In this document: in pieces, positions 49,985 to 60,900 of the stretch | How the letters are laid out: each line of letters starts with the position of its first letter | How positions within the stretch are numbered: the first letter of the stretch is position 1 | Assembly (NCBI GenBank): GCA_035578905.1 | Contig: JAQJVL010000322.1 | Coordinates: 551,798-615,797, forward strand | Origin: Stictocephala bisonia | Taxonomy: Eukaryota; Arthropoda; Insecta; Hemiptera; Membracidae | Reading direction: 5' to 3' | DNA: 64,000 nt | The notes under the pieces: generated by a model | What the model saw: the letters and a program-made list of their open reading frames with translations, nothing else | What the model was told of the DNA's origin: nothing | The model's database searches: none | Made by a program: the position numbers and the translations under genes

Positions 49985-50765
49985 AGTACAATGGTTCGCA
50001 GTTCTTATTCGTAATGTGCATGCTGAAAGAGACTTTGCATTACGTAGAACCAAACGAACAAAACCTCCTGATGATTGGGACAGTTACAAGAGACTTAGAA
50101 ACTGAGCTTAGCAACAAATACGTAATGATCAAATATGGTTTTATTATTCCAAATTTCCGCTAAATTGCCTTCTGCACCAGTTCTCTTTCACGCCTTTGAC
50201 TGAGGCTGATGTTCTGAGTGCAGTCCTGAGAATTTCTAGTAGTGCAATTGAAGCTGACCAAATTCCTATTAATCAACGGTCAAATATATTTTTCCTATAG
50301 TAATTCCAGTAATTACAATTATAATCACTTTCTTCTTCAAGATTCCTGTCTGTCTTGAAACTTCTTATAGTTCGCTATCTTCAAAAACATTTATCTCCTA
50401 GTAATCCTTCAGATTTCAGACTTATCAGCATTATGTCTGCTTGGTTTAATTTTCCAGCACTCTTTTAAAAATTACTAAAGAAATTCATTCAGCAATGGAC
50501 AAAAGACTCTTTTCAATTTTTCAAAGGCCTTTGACTGTGTTAACCACCTATTACTTCTCTTGAAATTGTCAAATTGGAACTCTCTGTTGGTTGCGTAGAA
50601 TGGTTTGAGTCTTATCTTTTTGATTGCCAGTAGTTTTTCAAATTTGGTGACAGTAGTTCGTTCTGGAAATCTGTCAGTGGAGGAGTGTGTCAAGCCTTTG
50701 ACTTTAGTCCTCTCTTTTTTTTCTATTTACATTGATGACTTAAGCTCTGGAACAGAGTGGATTAG
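49985..50765 (+). pseudogene. Degraded CR1-like LINE 3 (plus strand), RT part
   Basis: Broken frames read IRNVHAERDFALRRTKRTKP, then PDDWDSYKRLRN, FSFTPLTEADVLSAVLRI with SSAIEADQIPI, NPSDFRLISIMSA, FSKAFDCVNHLLLLLKL, SGGVCQAFDFSPLFFSIYID-like and D-L-S-S-G. This is the linker and the RT finger/palm of a LINE close to LINE 2 (compare TEADVCRAVMRTTSNAVRFD). No YADD; stops and indels throughout. Confidence 0.75.
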
Positions 50766-50769
50766 TATT

Positions 50770-52140
50770 GCTAATTGCTAAAAAGATAGGAGGGAGTGGC
50801 AATCTATGTAGGTTTTGTTGGAGAGTCAGTCAAGTCGAGGATGGATGAAAGAGCAAGTTATGTGTAGGCTGAATAGCAGTGCCAATTAGACTCGTAAGTA
50901 GATTGGATACGAAGATAAGTCAAGAGTTGTATATTAGGGAGGGGAAGTGCCGTTCTCATGTAGGGTAGGATAGATAGGAGTGCCTAGTTGAATGTTTTTT
51001 ATAGGGTGAGTGGAAGGGTCAACTGAGAGTTTTGTATTGGCTGGAACTAAATATTTGAGTTAGCTTATACTTTATATGTTGATAAATTAATTCCACAACA
51101 TCTGAAGTGATGATGGTGGTGAGACAAGTTGATACCAATTTTCTCTACTTCCTAATATTAATTTAGAACAGGCCACTAATAGAAATCAAGGAAACTCAAA
51201 TTTATAATTAAAAATATCAGTGGTTGACTTTACAGATGGCGTAGTTTTGTTGGCAGAAAGCAAAGACCTTAAAAACATGAAAATTGTTTGTCAAAGCGAT
51301 GACAACCTCAGACATTTATTTTATTTGAAGAACACAATTTTAAGCAAGTTAAGGGTGCTAGTTACTTTGGCACCATAAATAGCTCATACAACAGTGAACC
51401 AGAGTCAGAAATCTAAAGTAGGATAAATTCGCCAAGTAGAAGCATTTTTTTTTTTTTTTAATAAACAAGATTTTGAAGTTTTAATCTGCAATCTTGATGC
51501 AAACATTACGATAAAAAACTTACTAAACTCAGAACATGAAGTATTGCAATATGACACTGAAACTATACTTTGTAGATCTGACTTTACAGACAGTAGTACA
51601 TAACTGTCTTATGGAACATAAGATAGATCCCATATCTTATGTAATATTAACATAGTCCATATTTTTATTTGTCATATCATACGATGATGTGGTGGTCAAA
51701 ACATCAAGACACGTCCACCGTTCTACCCTCAAAATTATAACACAGTCTTTCCATAAAGTACAGTTGAGTTCTGATCTAATCTACAATCTGTCCACTCCAT
51801 AGCCGGACATTACTAACAACAATGTAGTTATATCTCTAATTAACCCAAATGAGTGCCCAATAACATCAGCTAGTTATGATACATAAAACAGACGATACTG
51901 ATGAAGACACAGCCTTTCAATTTGACGATGATGAAGATATTTAATATGTGATGGTTTTGCTTCTACATTATACCCTTTCTTTGGCAGTGTGTTTTATTTT
52001 GTGTACTCCACCATATTTGCCATTTTTTTGTCAATATATACAGGCCCCGAATTTCCCGGATATCCTGGAAAACCCCTGATTTTTATATAGGTCACCGATC
52101 TCCCGGAAAAGACACAGATTTTAATGAAAGATCACTAACT
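50770..52140. other. Mostly unrecognised; possible RT scrap at 51215-51300
   Basis: A short reading FTDGVVLLAESKDL at about 51225 resembles the F/Y-A-D-D-x-x-L-L block of RTE-type RTs, with no supporting context. 52035-52130 has paired 'cccggatatcctgg' and 'tctcccggaaaag' motifs also seen, decayed, at 55535-55590. Nothing else recognised. Confidence 0.35.
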
Positions 52141-52524
52141 TTTGGGACAATCCTTATCGTTTATTGTTTGAAAGTTATTTATTAGCATTGGATTGTTCAT
52201 GATATGTAGACAATGACAAACACTCAATATTTGGATATTTCCAATCATTGAGTGTTTAAGAAACAAACACAACATTTCAACATGTATAGCAAACTCCTGC
52301 CGTCTTCAGGTGTACTTACTAACAGCCTACATCTAATTTTTTTTTTTTTTTAATCTTTAACCCATACTAAATCAGAAAAGACTTAATACTACATGCTAGA
52401 TACTAAAGATTACTGTTGAAAGTCAAAAAGTAATTAAAAAACTATCACACATAATATAATTATACAAAATATAATACACAATATGAAATACAAAATAAAT
52501 TTAAACTATGAAATCAGTCAAATA

Positions 52525-53274
52525 CGAGGTACGTCCAGAAAGTAAGTTCCGTTTCCATTTATATCCGCTGCAGCGCTGCGATCGCAGTTCCGCGCATGCG
52601 CGGCAGACGCTCTGTATCAAGGAGAAGAAACGTGCGCCATTTTGAGATCGCTGTCAGTCTCGTACGCTTTGTTGTGCTTGTTTAAAATGTCGGTGTTGAT
52701 CGAAAATCCCGCCGCTTGTGAAATCAGATCTGTGATTCGTTTTCTGAATGCTAAGAAAGTGAAACCGATTGACATTTATCGGCAAATTTGCGAGGTTTAC
52801 GGACAAAATGGTGAAAAGATGGGTCCGACAGTTTAATGAAGGACGTAGTGAAGTGCATGATGAAGAACGAAGTGGGCGTCCATCTTTGATTAAAGAAGAA
52901 CTGGTTCACACGATTGATGAGAAGATCAAGGAAACCATCGCGTGTTTGACCATCCTCCGTACAGCCCTGACCTCGCTCCTAGCGACTTTCATCTGTTCTT
53001 ACATCTGAAGTCTTTCCTTAGCGGTCAAGACTTCAACGATGACGAAGAGCTGAAAGAAAATGTTTCCAAATGGTTGAAGACACAGGCGGCAACCTTCTAT
53101 GAAGAAGGCATAGAAAAACTCGTGCCACGCTATGACAAATGCCTGCAAAATTTCGGCAGTTACGTAGAAAAGTAGTTTAAGAGTTGTAGATTTTAGTGCA
53201 ATAAATATTTTTTCTGTATCTGTAGACAAATTATTTTTATTACCAAACGGAACTTACTTTCTGGACGTACCTCG
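52525..53274 (+). mobile_element. 750-bp internally deleted mariner
   Basis: Perfect 30-bp terminal inverted repeats (52525-52554 and 53245-53274, starting cgaggtacgtccagaaagta) are flanked by TA on both sides. Inside, a frame reads MSVLIENPAACEIRSVIRFL, K-V-K-P-I-D-I-Y-R-Q-I and, after a one-base shift near 52808, VKRWVRQFNEGRSEVHDEER and SGRPSLIKEELV, the N-terminal DNA-binding region. It then jumps to HPPYSPDLAPSDFHLF (third catalytic Asp) and ends NFGSYVEK with a stop at 53173-53175. The central part with the first two Asp is deleted. Intact ends suggest it moved recently using another copy's transposase. Confidence 0.95.
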
Positions 53275-53988
53275 TATTACACCATGAACCACACTACTAT
53301 AGAAGAAAGTTTATAGAAGGGACTTTAATTAAGTTGAATCAAGATCCAATTAGCCAAAGTAGCATAGAGGTAAGACCACTTTGGTTACCTCTGTTAAAGT
53401 CTCATTTTAACAACAATAAAAAAACCACATACGGCAAAACCTGTCCCCAGACATACACCTCACCCAATGAAACTGAGACGCCGGTGCCCCTAGGTCCGCT
53501 AGGAGGGAGCATCATTTGCCTTGTCCCCGGGATTCTAGCTTGGAGGCACATGCCGAAACACCAACAACAATAAATGTAGGACACAAAACATGAACATTTT
53601 ACACACCAACATCCATCAGGCCCCCACCTTGACGCCCGTGCCCCTAGATCCGCTTGGAGGGAGTTTTTTACTTTGTCCCCGGAACACTAGCTTGGAGGCT
53701 CGTCGTGAGGAAATATCAAACAAAACATACTTTCATCAGAATTGTTAAAAAACACAGGGACGATACAACACCCCCTCCCCCCAATCACCTTGCACAGTCC
53801 ACCTAGGTATTGCTTGGAGGGGCTACCCCAGCTGCAAGTACTTGCATAGTCACGGATCGGCTTACAGCAAGTATTCAGTTCATCTTTGACGCTCATGGTG
53901 AGTTGACCTCGTGAGTGTAGTGGTACGACGACTCCTTCCCCCCGCCTAAGTGGAATTTGAAGCTGGTTGGATATGTTGAATATTTTGT

Positions 53989-54235
53989 GTATTTAATAAC
54001 CTGCTCTATGTTTTGTTGATTTTTTTCATATTTTTTTGCATTTATTTCGTGTCTCATTGAATATTTTGTCTGTTTAATAACCTGATCTATTCTCTGTTGA
54101 TTTTTTTCATATTTTGCATTTATTTTTGTATGTCATTGCGTATTTGGTCTATTTAATAACTTGTTCTGTGTTTTGTTCACTGATTTCATAGTTTGAATTT
54201 CTTTTGTATTTCATATTGTGTATTATATTTTGTAT
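53989..54235. repeat. Three tandem copies of an approximately 82-bp unit
   Basis: 'tttaataacctgctctatgt' recurs with changes near 54071 and 54153, each followed by 'tttgttgattttttcata' or a variant. The last copy runs into the inverted-repeat arm. Confidence 0.7.
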
Positions 54236-54346
54236 AATTATGTTATGTGTGATAGTTTTTTTAAGAACTTTTTGGGTTTCAACAGTAATCTTTAGTATCT
54301 AGCATGTAGTATTAAGTTTTTTCTGATTTAGTATGGGTTGAGGATA

Positions 54347-54403
<57 letters not shown>

Positions 54404-54513
54404 GATGTAGGCTAAGTTTGTAAGTACACCTGAAGACGGCAGGAGTTTGTTATACCTGTCGAAACTTTGTGTTTGTTTCTTAAACACTCAATCATTGGAA
54501 ATCTACAAATATT

Positions 54514-56219
54514 ATCTACAAACCTTATAATTTATTCTCAAAAACACAATTTATTTTTGAAAATAATTGATCTATTGTACTTATGTAAAAAAAATATAGT
54601 CATAGAATTGACTGGCGATTGTGTTTAGTTAGTACATACAAAATCATAATGAAGGTTATTGGATTATAAATATTAGATTACATGGCATGACAACTTCTTT
54701 AAATTTCAACAGAAACTTTTACAAACGGCACCTAATATTAGTCACCCTATACCTTAAACTGTTTTCGTTCTTGCAGTATTATCATAGACTTATCATACTA
54801 TGGCGTGATAGAAGGTCTATGGTAATTATTTTGCTCCTTTGTTCTTGCCGTTTTTTTGGAACAGTTATCTGCACAAAGTAAGGGCAGGGAGCGGAACATA
54901 CATATTTGTTGCAGCAATTCATTGGAAGACTAGTTCACGACCGACTAGTTCACTTTAGTGAACTAGTTAAGCGATTTATATCAAATCAACTTTCTAGTTC
55001 ATCTTGTGAACTAGACGAACGCGACTATAACTTTCACCTTTGTTCCTTTAAATGCAATTTAAGTTTGAGTTGTACCAGCTGTGACACGGCCATCACGTGT
55101 GTTTTGGCTCTCTGTAGTTCACTTTGAATTGAGCAATTCAAATCACAATCACTCAAGCAGAATAGTCCATTTTGACTCGGTATTCGTAAACCAACGCCAT
55201 ATGCCATTTCGTAATTCTGCCATCACATTCATTCTTCTACTCTTGTCTAATGTCTACGTATAGTACAGTTACAGAGATTTCACATAAGGCTATTTCATAT
55301 AAAATCAGTCTTAAGGAAGTTAAAGAAGGTCTAACTTAGGAATAGGTACTGTAATTTAATTTTAGGTAAAATAACATAACCTACTTCATGCTTGTTTAAC
55401 ATAAACTGGGCTTATTTTCACTAAATCGCATTCACAACATGAATTTAAATAATATATATATATATTCTGATCACATTAGTTGTATTATGTGATACATTTT
55501 AGTAAGGAGAGCAGCATGATTTGAAAATCCCCCAAAATTATCAGGAAACCCACCAAAATGTCCCCGATTTTCTTTCTGAAGACCCTGTAGGCACCCTGAT
55601 ATATTGTCTACTAATTAGTCTCTTTCTAAAAATTAGTCATATATTTTAATGGTTTGCTTAAGAATTTGGACTTGCAAATGAGAATTATGTAAATAATTAG
55701 TTGAAAATAGGAGGTGAGGATATTTTTGTAATTAATCAAATAATTACAATAATACCATCAATATTATGGTACGTCTATAGATTGGGTGGATAGGTCAATA
55801 CCACATTTTATAGTTTAATAATATCTAAATTAATCAAGATTAATTAATTCAATTGTGGTCAGATCCAAAGAAATGTTGATAGGGATGATCTTCATTTGAC
55901 ATTCAATTATATGTTATTTTAAAATTACAAAATGTTATGTGGAGGCATCAAATATTATGAATGAGGATGTTTCTAAGAAGTCTAACAAAAAATACTTAAC
56001 CCATTGGCAACCCAGTTATCATGCAATCAGCTGACACTAAGGAATCCCATTAAATATACTGAAAGTGCAATGTTTTACCATAAATTAATTAAATACATAA
56101 TTTTTTGTATAAATATATTAAACCCTTATATTTTCATGATCCCCAGCAAATTTTCTACAATTTATACTAATTTTCAAAAAATGGAACCGACCCATCACTA
56201 TTATTAACTGTTGAGGTAA
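54514..56219. other. No gene recognised; palindrome-rich patch at 54930-55020
   Basis: 54944-54967 is a perfect inverted repeat (actagttcac, loop ttta, gtgaactagt). A second (ctagttca ... tgaactag) lies near 54993-55013. A (ta)n run is near 55452. The ORFs are short and unrecognised. The stretch ends at the assembly gap. Confidence 0.5.
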
Positions 56220-56318
56220 NNNNNNNNNNNNNNNNNNNNNNNNNNNNNNNNNNNNNNNNNNNNNNNNNNNNNNNNNNNNNNNNNNNNNNNNNNNNNNNNN
56301 NNNNNNNNNNNNNNNNNN
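56220..56318. other. Assembly gap (99 N)
   Basis: Run of undetermined bases. Repeat H copy 2 begins right after it, so the join is uncertain. Confidence 1.
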
Positions 56319-56757
56319 ACGGAAAAAACACACTAAACCAGATTTGTTCTTTTTTTTAATTTTATTTATCTAGATTTTTTTCTGCTTTTGTTAGAAAAAT
56401 AAATAATTAATGTACAAAGATATATACAGTTTTTAGCAAATAAGTAATTTATTAAAAATAATACTCAAAACTTATGTCAAATAATTTGCAATGACTGACA
56501 AGAGTTTTGACGGGAGACAGTTCTAACTGATTCCTACCAGCCAGGTATTGCTGATGACTACAAGACATGAGCATTGTCATTTTGTACTTTGGCCGATGTC
56601 TACGGAATTCCTCACCAGAACTGCTCCATCATATCTGTCATAAATAATGATGGTGATGTTGTTGAGTTGAGTTACTTTCGTTAATTTTAATATTTGTTAA
56701 TTATTCAGGGATATATTGTTATTAGTTATTTAAATTAATTGTTATATTTGTAGTAAC
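56319..56757 (-). repeat. Dispersed repeat H, copy 2, part before the LINE
   Basis: Reverse complement of about 37340-37752. It ends with tagtaa (56752-56757), the left target duplication of the LINE. Confidence 0.9.
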
Positions 56758-56771
56758 AATTAAAACGAAAG

Positions 56772-57956
56772 ATGGCGCCGAGCGGTAATGACGTGTCCGT
56801 ATCGGCTCCGGGAAAATCGCGTCTAATTTATGATGTAAAGTGTAGAAAATGTAACAAAGTGGTTAAAAATGGTATACTTTGTGATAAATGTGATAGATGG
56901 AGCCATTTCAGATGTGCAAATGTTTCAGAAGATTGTCCACCAGACGAAAATAATGAGTGGAAGTGCCCAGCTTGTGCAAAGGACAGAACTGAAGCAGATG
57001 ACAGCAATGAGGCTGTAGCGGTCGAAAATAATTCTGAAAATGAACCATCTCTCTTGGAGGTAATTAGATTATTGCAGCAGGATATTAATGCCCTAAAAAG
57101 TGAAAATGAATCACTAAGAAACTTAGATAGGCACGGATCAACGTGTCATGAATTAGAAGAGAATAGGCCTAGCGTGAGGAGATGGGAGACAGTAAAAACC
57201 AATTCCAAACGTCTTTCAAATAAGGTCCAGAACAATAATTTAAAAAATAATTTCTTAGTTCTTGAAAATAAATATGAACTTTTAGAGCTAGAAGACACCA
57301 GCACTGTTTCAGTTGAAGTAACTAACTTGGGGAACAGTCCCCAACACCATAACATAAAGAAAAAGCCAAGGAAAGCTCACAAGGTGAAAGTTTACTCTGA
57401 TAGTTTTGGAAGGGGTTTAGCTAGTGCCTTAAAAGAGAACCTAACCTCAACATTTGATGTACAAGCTACTGTAAAACCGGGAGCTAAACTAAAAAATGTT
57501 CTCCCAAACTCCAGAGATGTGCAACCAGAAAAGGAAGGAGTGGACAATGAAGACACCATCATCATTATTGGGGGAGCTAATGACGTCTACAGGAATGAGA
57601 CAGAAGATGCAGCCACGGCCCTGGAAACAACTCTTCAGCAACATAGAAACACGAACATTATTTATGTAAATGTCCCGTTTCGTCATGACCTAATGGTCAC
57701 CTCCATTGTTAATAAAGAAGTTTCAATCGCCAACAAGTGTTTTAAGGACATATGTAGTAAGTTTTCAAATGTCTCAATAATAAATACTAGTAACTGCAAT
57801 AGGGAATACCACACGAAACATGGCCTACATTTTAGTTTCTTAGGTAAACAAGTATTGTCAAAAACTATTGCTAATATAATTAAGTCTAAGACAGGCCAAA
57901 AATCTGAAAAATACAAGCAGGCGGAAAACGCCCAAGCTTCTCCAAGCCTAACTTAA
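56772..57956 (+). CDS. LINE ORF1: PHD finger, coiled coil and SGNH-hydrolase-like domain
   Basis: 394 residues. Residues 24-68 form a C4-H-C3 PHD finger (Cys24, Cys27, Cys37, Cys40, His45, Cys48, Cys65, Cys68). A heptad-like region follows (about 92-120, LLEVIRLLQQDINALKSENE). A lysine-rich link (194-206) leads to an SGNH/GDSL-like fold: VKVYSDSFGRG with Ser211 in the nucleophile block, IIIIGGANDV with Gly/Asn block residues (Asn270), and HGLHFSFLGKQVLS with His353. The usual Asp before the Gly of that last block is His350, so hydrolase activity is doubtful. CR1-family ORF1 proteins are known to carry PHD and esterase domains and act as RNA-binding chaperones of the LINE particle. The ATG lies 14 bp from the 5' end of the element. 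ORF1 ends in a 49-nt overlap with ORF2. Confidence 0.9.
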   Translation: MAPSGNDVSVSAPGKSRLIYDVKCRKCNKVVKNGILCDKCDRWSHFRCANVSEDCPPDENNEWKCPACAKDRTEADDSNEAVAVENNSENEPSLLEVIRLLQQDINALKSENESLRNLDRHGSTCHELEENRPSVRRWETVKTNSKRLSNKVQNNNLKNNFLVLENKYELLELEDTSTVSVEVTNLGNSPQHHNIKKKPRKAHKVKVYSDSFGRGLASALKENLTSTFDVQATVKPGAKLKNVLPNSRDVQPEKEGVDNEDTIIIIGGANDVYRNETEDAATALETTLQQHRNTNIIYVNVPFRHDLMVTSIVNKEVSIANKCFKDICSKFSNVSIINTSNCNREYHTKHGLHFSFLGKQVLSKTIANIIKSKTGQKSEKYKQAENAQASPSLT

Positions 57957-60900
57957 ATGGGCCAAAGGCTTGGTCTAAAGAAGCACAAGTAGGCCTAACT
58001 GAAACAGATTTTAGTAATTCGTATGTTAGTGATTTCAAGTCTTTCAACCCTAGTTTTCCTAGTTTTGTACATTATAATGTTGAAGGTCTAGGGAACAAAT
58101 TTGACATTTTTGAACTTCTTGTTACTGATATAAGACCCCATGTACTTGTAGTCTCTGAACACCAAAAATCCAAAGATAATATTGAGCTGTATGCGTTACA
58201 AGGATATAGCTTGATTAGTTTCTTTTGCCGTTCAAATCATAAAGGTGGAGGAGTAGCTATTTATTGTAAAAATGATGTTAATATTAAGTCAGCAGAAAAT
58301 ATACTATGGGCTAAAGATTATTCTGTAGAGATAGATTGTGAACTTAGTGTTATAAGATTAATTTATTGTTCAACAACATTTTACGTAGTAGGGGTCTATA
58401 GATCCCCATCAGGAAATATTGATTCTTTCATTAAAACGTTTGATAGTGTACTTACTAAGCTAAATTCAAAATACAGTAGGCCCAATATAGTTGTATTAGG
58501 TGATATAAACATTAACACTTTAGTAGACTCACATTCAAGTAGAAGTTTTACAGATTGTATAAAGTCCCAAGGTGTTCAGGATTTATTAGGCCACATTCCC
58601 ACCAGAGTAACCTCAAACTCTTCAACCTCCATTGATCATATCATTACTAATTACAATGAAGTTGAATTTTATAGTGTTTTTAATGGTCATATATCGGATC
58701 ATGCTAACTTCAATAGGCTAAGACTCGTTAATAGGCCTTTAGTAAATGGGGATTGTAGATTAGATTTAGATAATAATCCAAATTCTGGAGAACTTAGCAT
58801 AATCCATTATAATGTTCAAGGGTTAGGTGCTAAGTTTGACATCTTCCAAAGTCTTATTGAGGAAAAATGTCCTGATGTATTTGTCATAACTGAGCACCAG
58901 AGATCTGTGAATGATTTAGAATTGTTTATATTTGATCAGTATAGGCTAGGTTCTTTTTACTGTCGCAGTAGTCATAGAGGGGGAGGGGTAGCAATGTACT
59001 TAAGAATTAGTCAAGGTATTGAATACAGTCATATTGAATGGATATCTGATTATAATGTAGATAAGGATATTGAGATGTCATTATGTAAAGTAAATTTTAA
59101 GGGGTATAAGTTTATAGTACTGGGTATATATCGCTCTCCATCTGGATACTTTGATGTGTTTATTGACCGTTTGAATGAAGTGCTGAACAGATTAAATTTA
59201 TTTACCAAAGTACTTCCCATAGTCATCATGGGGGATCTAAACATTAATACATTAGAGTACTCCTATCAGAGTAACTGTTTCTCTGATTGTATTAATACTT
59301 ACTTGTTAAAAGATTTATTTAGAAATGTGCCAACAAGAATAATTGGAGATTCAATAAGTTCTATAGATCATTGTGTAACAAACTGTTCTGTTTCTTTTGC
59401 AGAAATAATTCAGAATCATATATCAGATCATACTGGGCAGTTTGTCAAAATTGTATGTAATAATATTGTCAAGGAAAAGCAAAAATTTAGTGTTAGGCGT
59501 ACATTCAATGACCACAATATGCAATTGTTAAAGTTAAGTTTAGGCAATGAATGCTGGGAGGAGGTTAGGAATAGTCATTCAATTGATTGTAAATGGGAAA
59601 ATTTCACTCAAACACTGACTTGGTATTTAGATGTGTGCTGTCCTGTAAAACAAATTAAAGAAGGTGTAAGTAAAAACTTTAATAAAAATAAAATTAACGT
59701 AGATAAGCCTACTTTAGATTTAAAAAAGAAAATGGAGGATATGTACTATTTATATAATGAAACAAAAAATGAATATTATAATACCATGAATAGACAGTAT
59801 AAGTCATCTTTCAGAAAAAATGTAAGAATGTTGAAAGCTGAAAAAATTTCAGAAAGAATCTGCAGCTCTGATAATGTATCGAAAAGTTGTTGGTCTTATG
59901 TTAATAGTCTTAGAGATAATAATAGGTTAAGTAATAAGGTTAAGGAAATAACTATTATACATGAAGATGTAACTGTATCCAATCCTCTACTTGTAAGCAA
60001 TATTTTCAATAATTACTTTGCTGATATGGCAACAAATGATGTATGTTCTTCAGTGGATCAAAGTGTTAATGATGTAGATCCTACTGATGGTTCATTTAAC
60101 TTTGATTGTTTAGATATAAGTGATATTATTAAGTATATCGATAGTTTTAACAGTAAGAAGTCATCTGGTTGTGATGGATTCTCACCTTTCTTGCTAAAGA
60201 AATGCAAAGAAGAACTAGCTCCTATTTTATCCCATCTTGTAAATTGTACACTTACAGAGGGGGTGTTTCCAAAAGTCCTTAAGCGTACAATAGTTAGACC
60301 TATCCATAAAAAAGGACCTACTGAACATATTGAGAATTATAGACCGGTTGCATTAACTTCTACCTTTAGTAAACTAATTGAAAAAATTATTCTTAATAGC
60401 CTTACAAAGCACATTGATGACAACAATATTCTAAAGGGCTTTCAACATGGTTTCAGAAAAGGGAGAAGTACAATATCAGCTGCAACTGAATTTTATCACA
60501 CTGCCTTAAACAAATTAGATCAAGGATTTAAAGTAGCTGGTGTATATCTGGATCTTTCAAAGGCATTTGATAGAGTTCATCACAGCCTTCTTTTAACTAA
60601 ATTGAATAATTATGGGATCACTGGTAAATTGCTGGATATTATTACTTCCTTTTTAAGTGATAGAGAACAGTGTACTGAAGTAAAAGGAGAAGAAGGATGT
60701 TTGTTTAGAATGATTAGATCCTCTTATAGAAAAATTAACATAGGTGTTCCACAGGGCTCAATTTTGGGACCTTTTTTATTTATTTGTTATGTAAATAGTT
60801 TTCCATGTTTAGATTGGTATTTTGTTAGCATGTACGCAGATGATACATCTAGTTTATTATGGTCTAGCAATTTAAATAGTTTAGAAAATAGTATTGAATC

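Larger units (their letters stand above)
52225..54513. repeat. Long interrupted inverted repeat (arms about 300-340 bp)
   Basis: 52225-52524 is the imperfect reverse complement of about 54175-54513, including a poly-A tract (53 A at 54348-54400; 14-16 T at 52338-52352) and the sequence 'cacctgaagacggcaggag'. The centre holds the mariner at 52525-53274, GC-rich duplications (53480-53545, 53626-53703) and a triplicated segment (53989-54235). It could be two inverted copies of a retroelement end or a fold-back transposon. Confidence 0.8.

Noticed and set aside
53402..53896. ORFs in the GC-rich centre of the inverted repeat
   Set aside because: Short, on both strands, inside duplicated segments, with no recognisable domain.
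54299..54487. Minus-strand ORF with a long poly-Phe run
   Set aside because: Translation of a 53-base A tract.
56118..56333. ORF across the gap
   Set aside because: It consists largely of undetermined bases.
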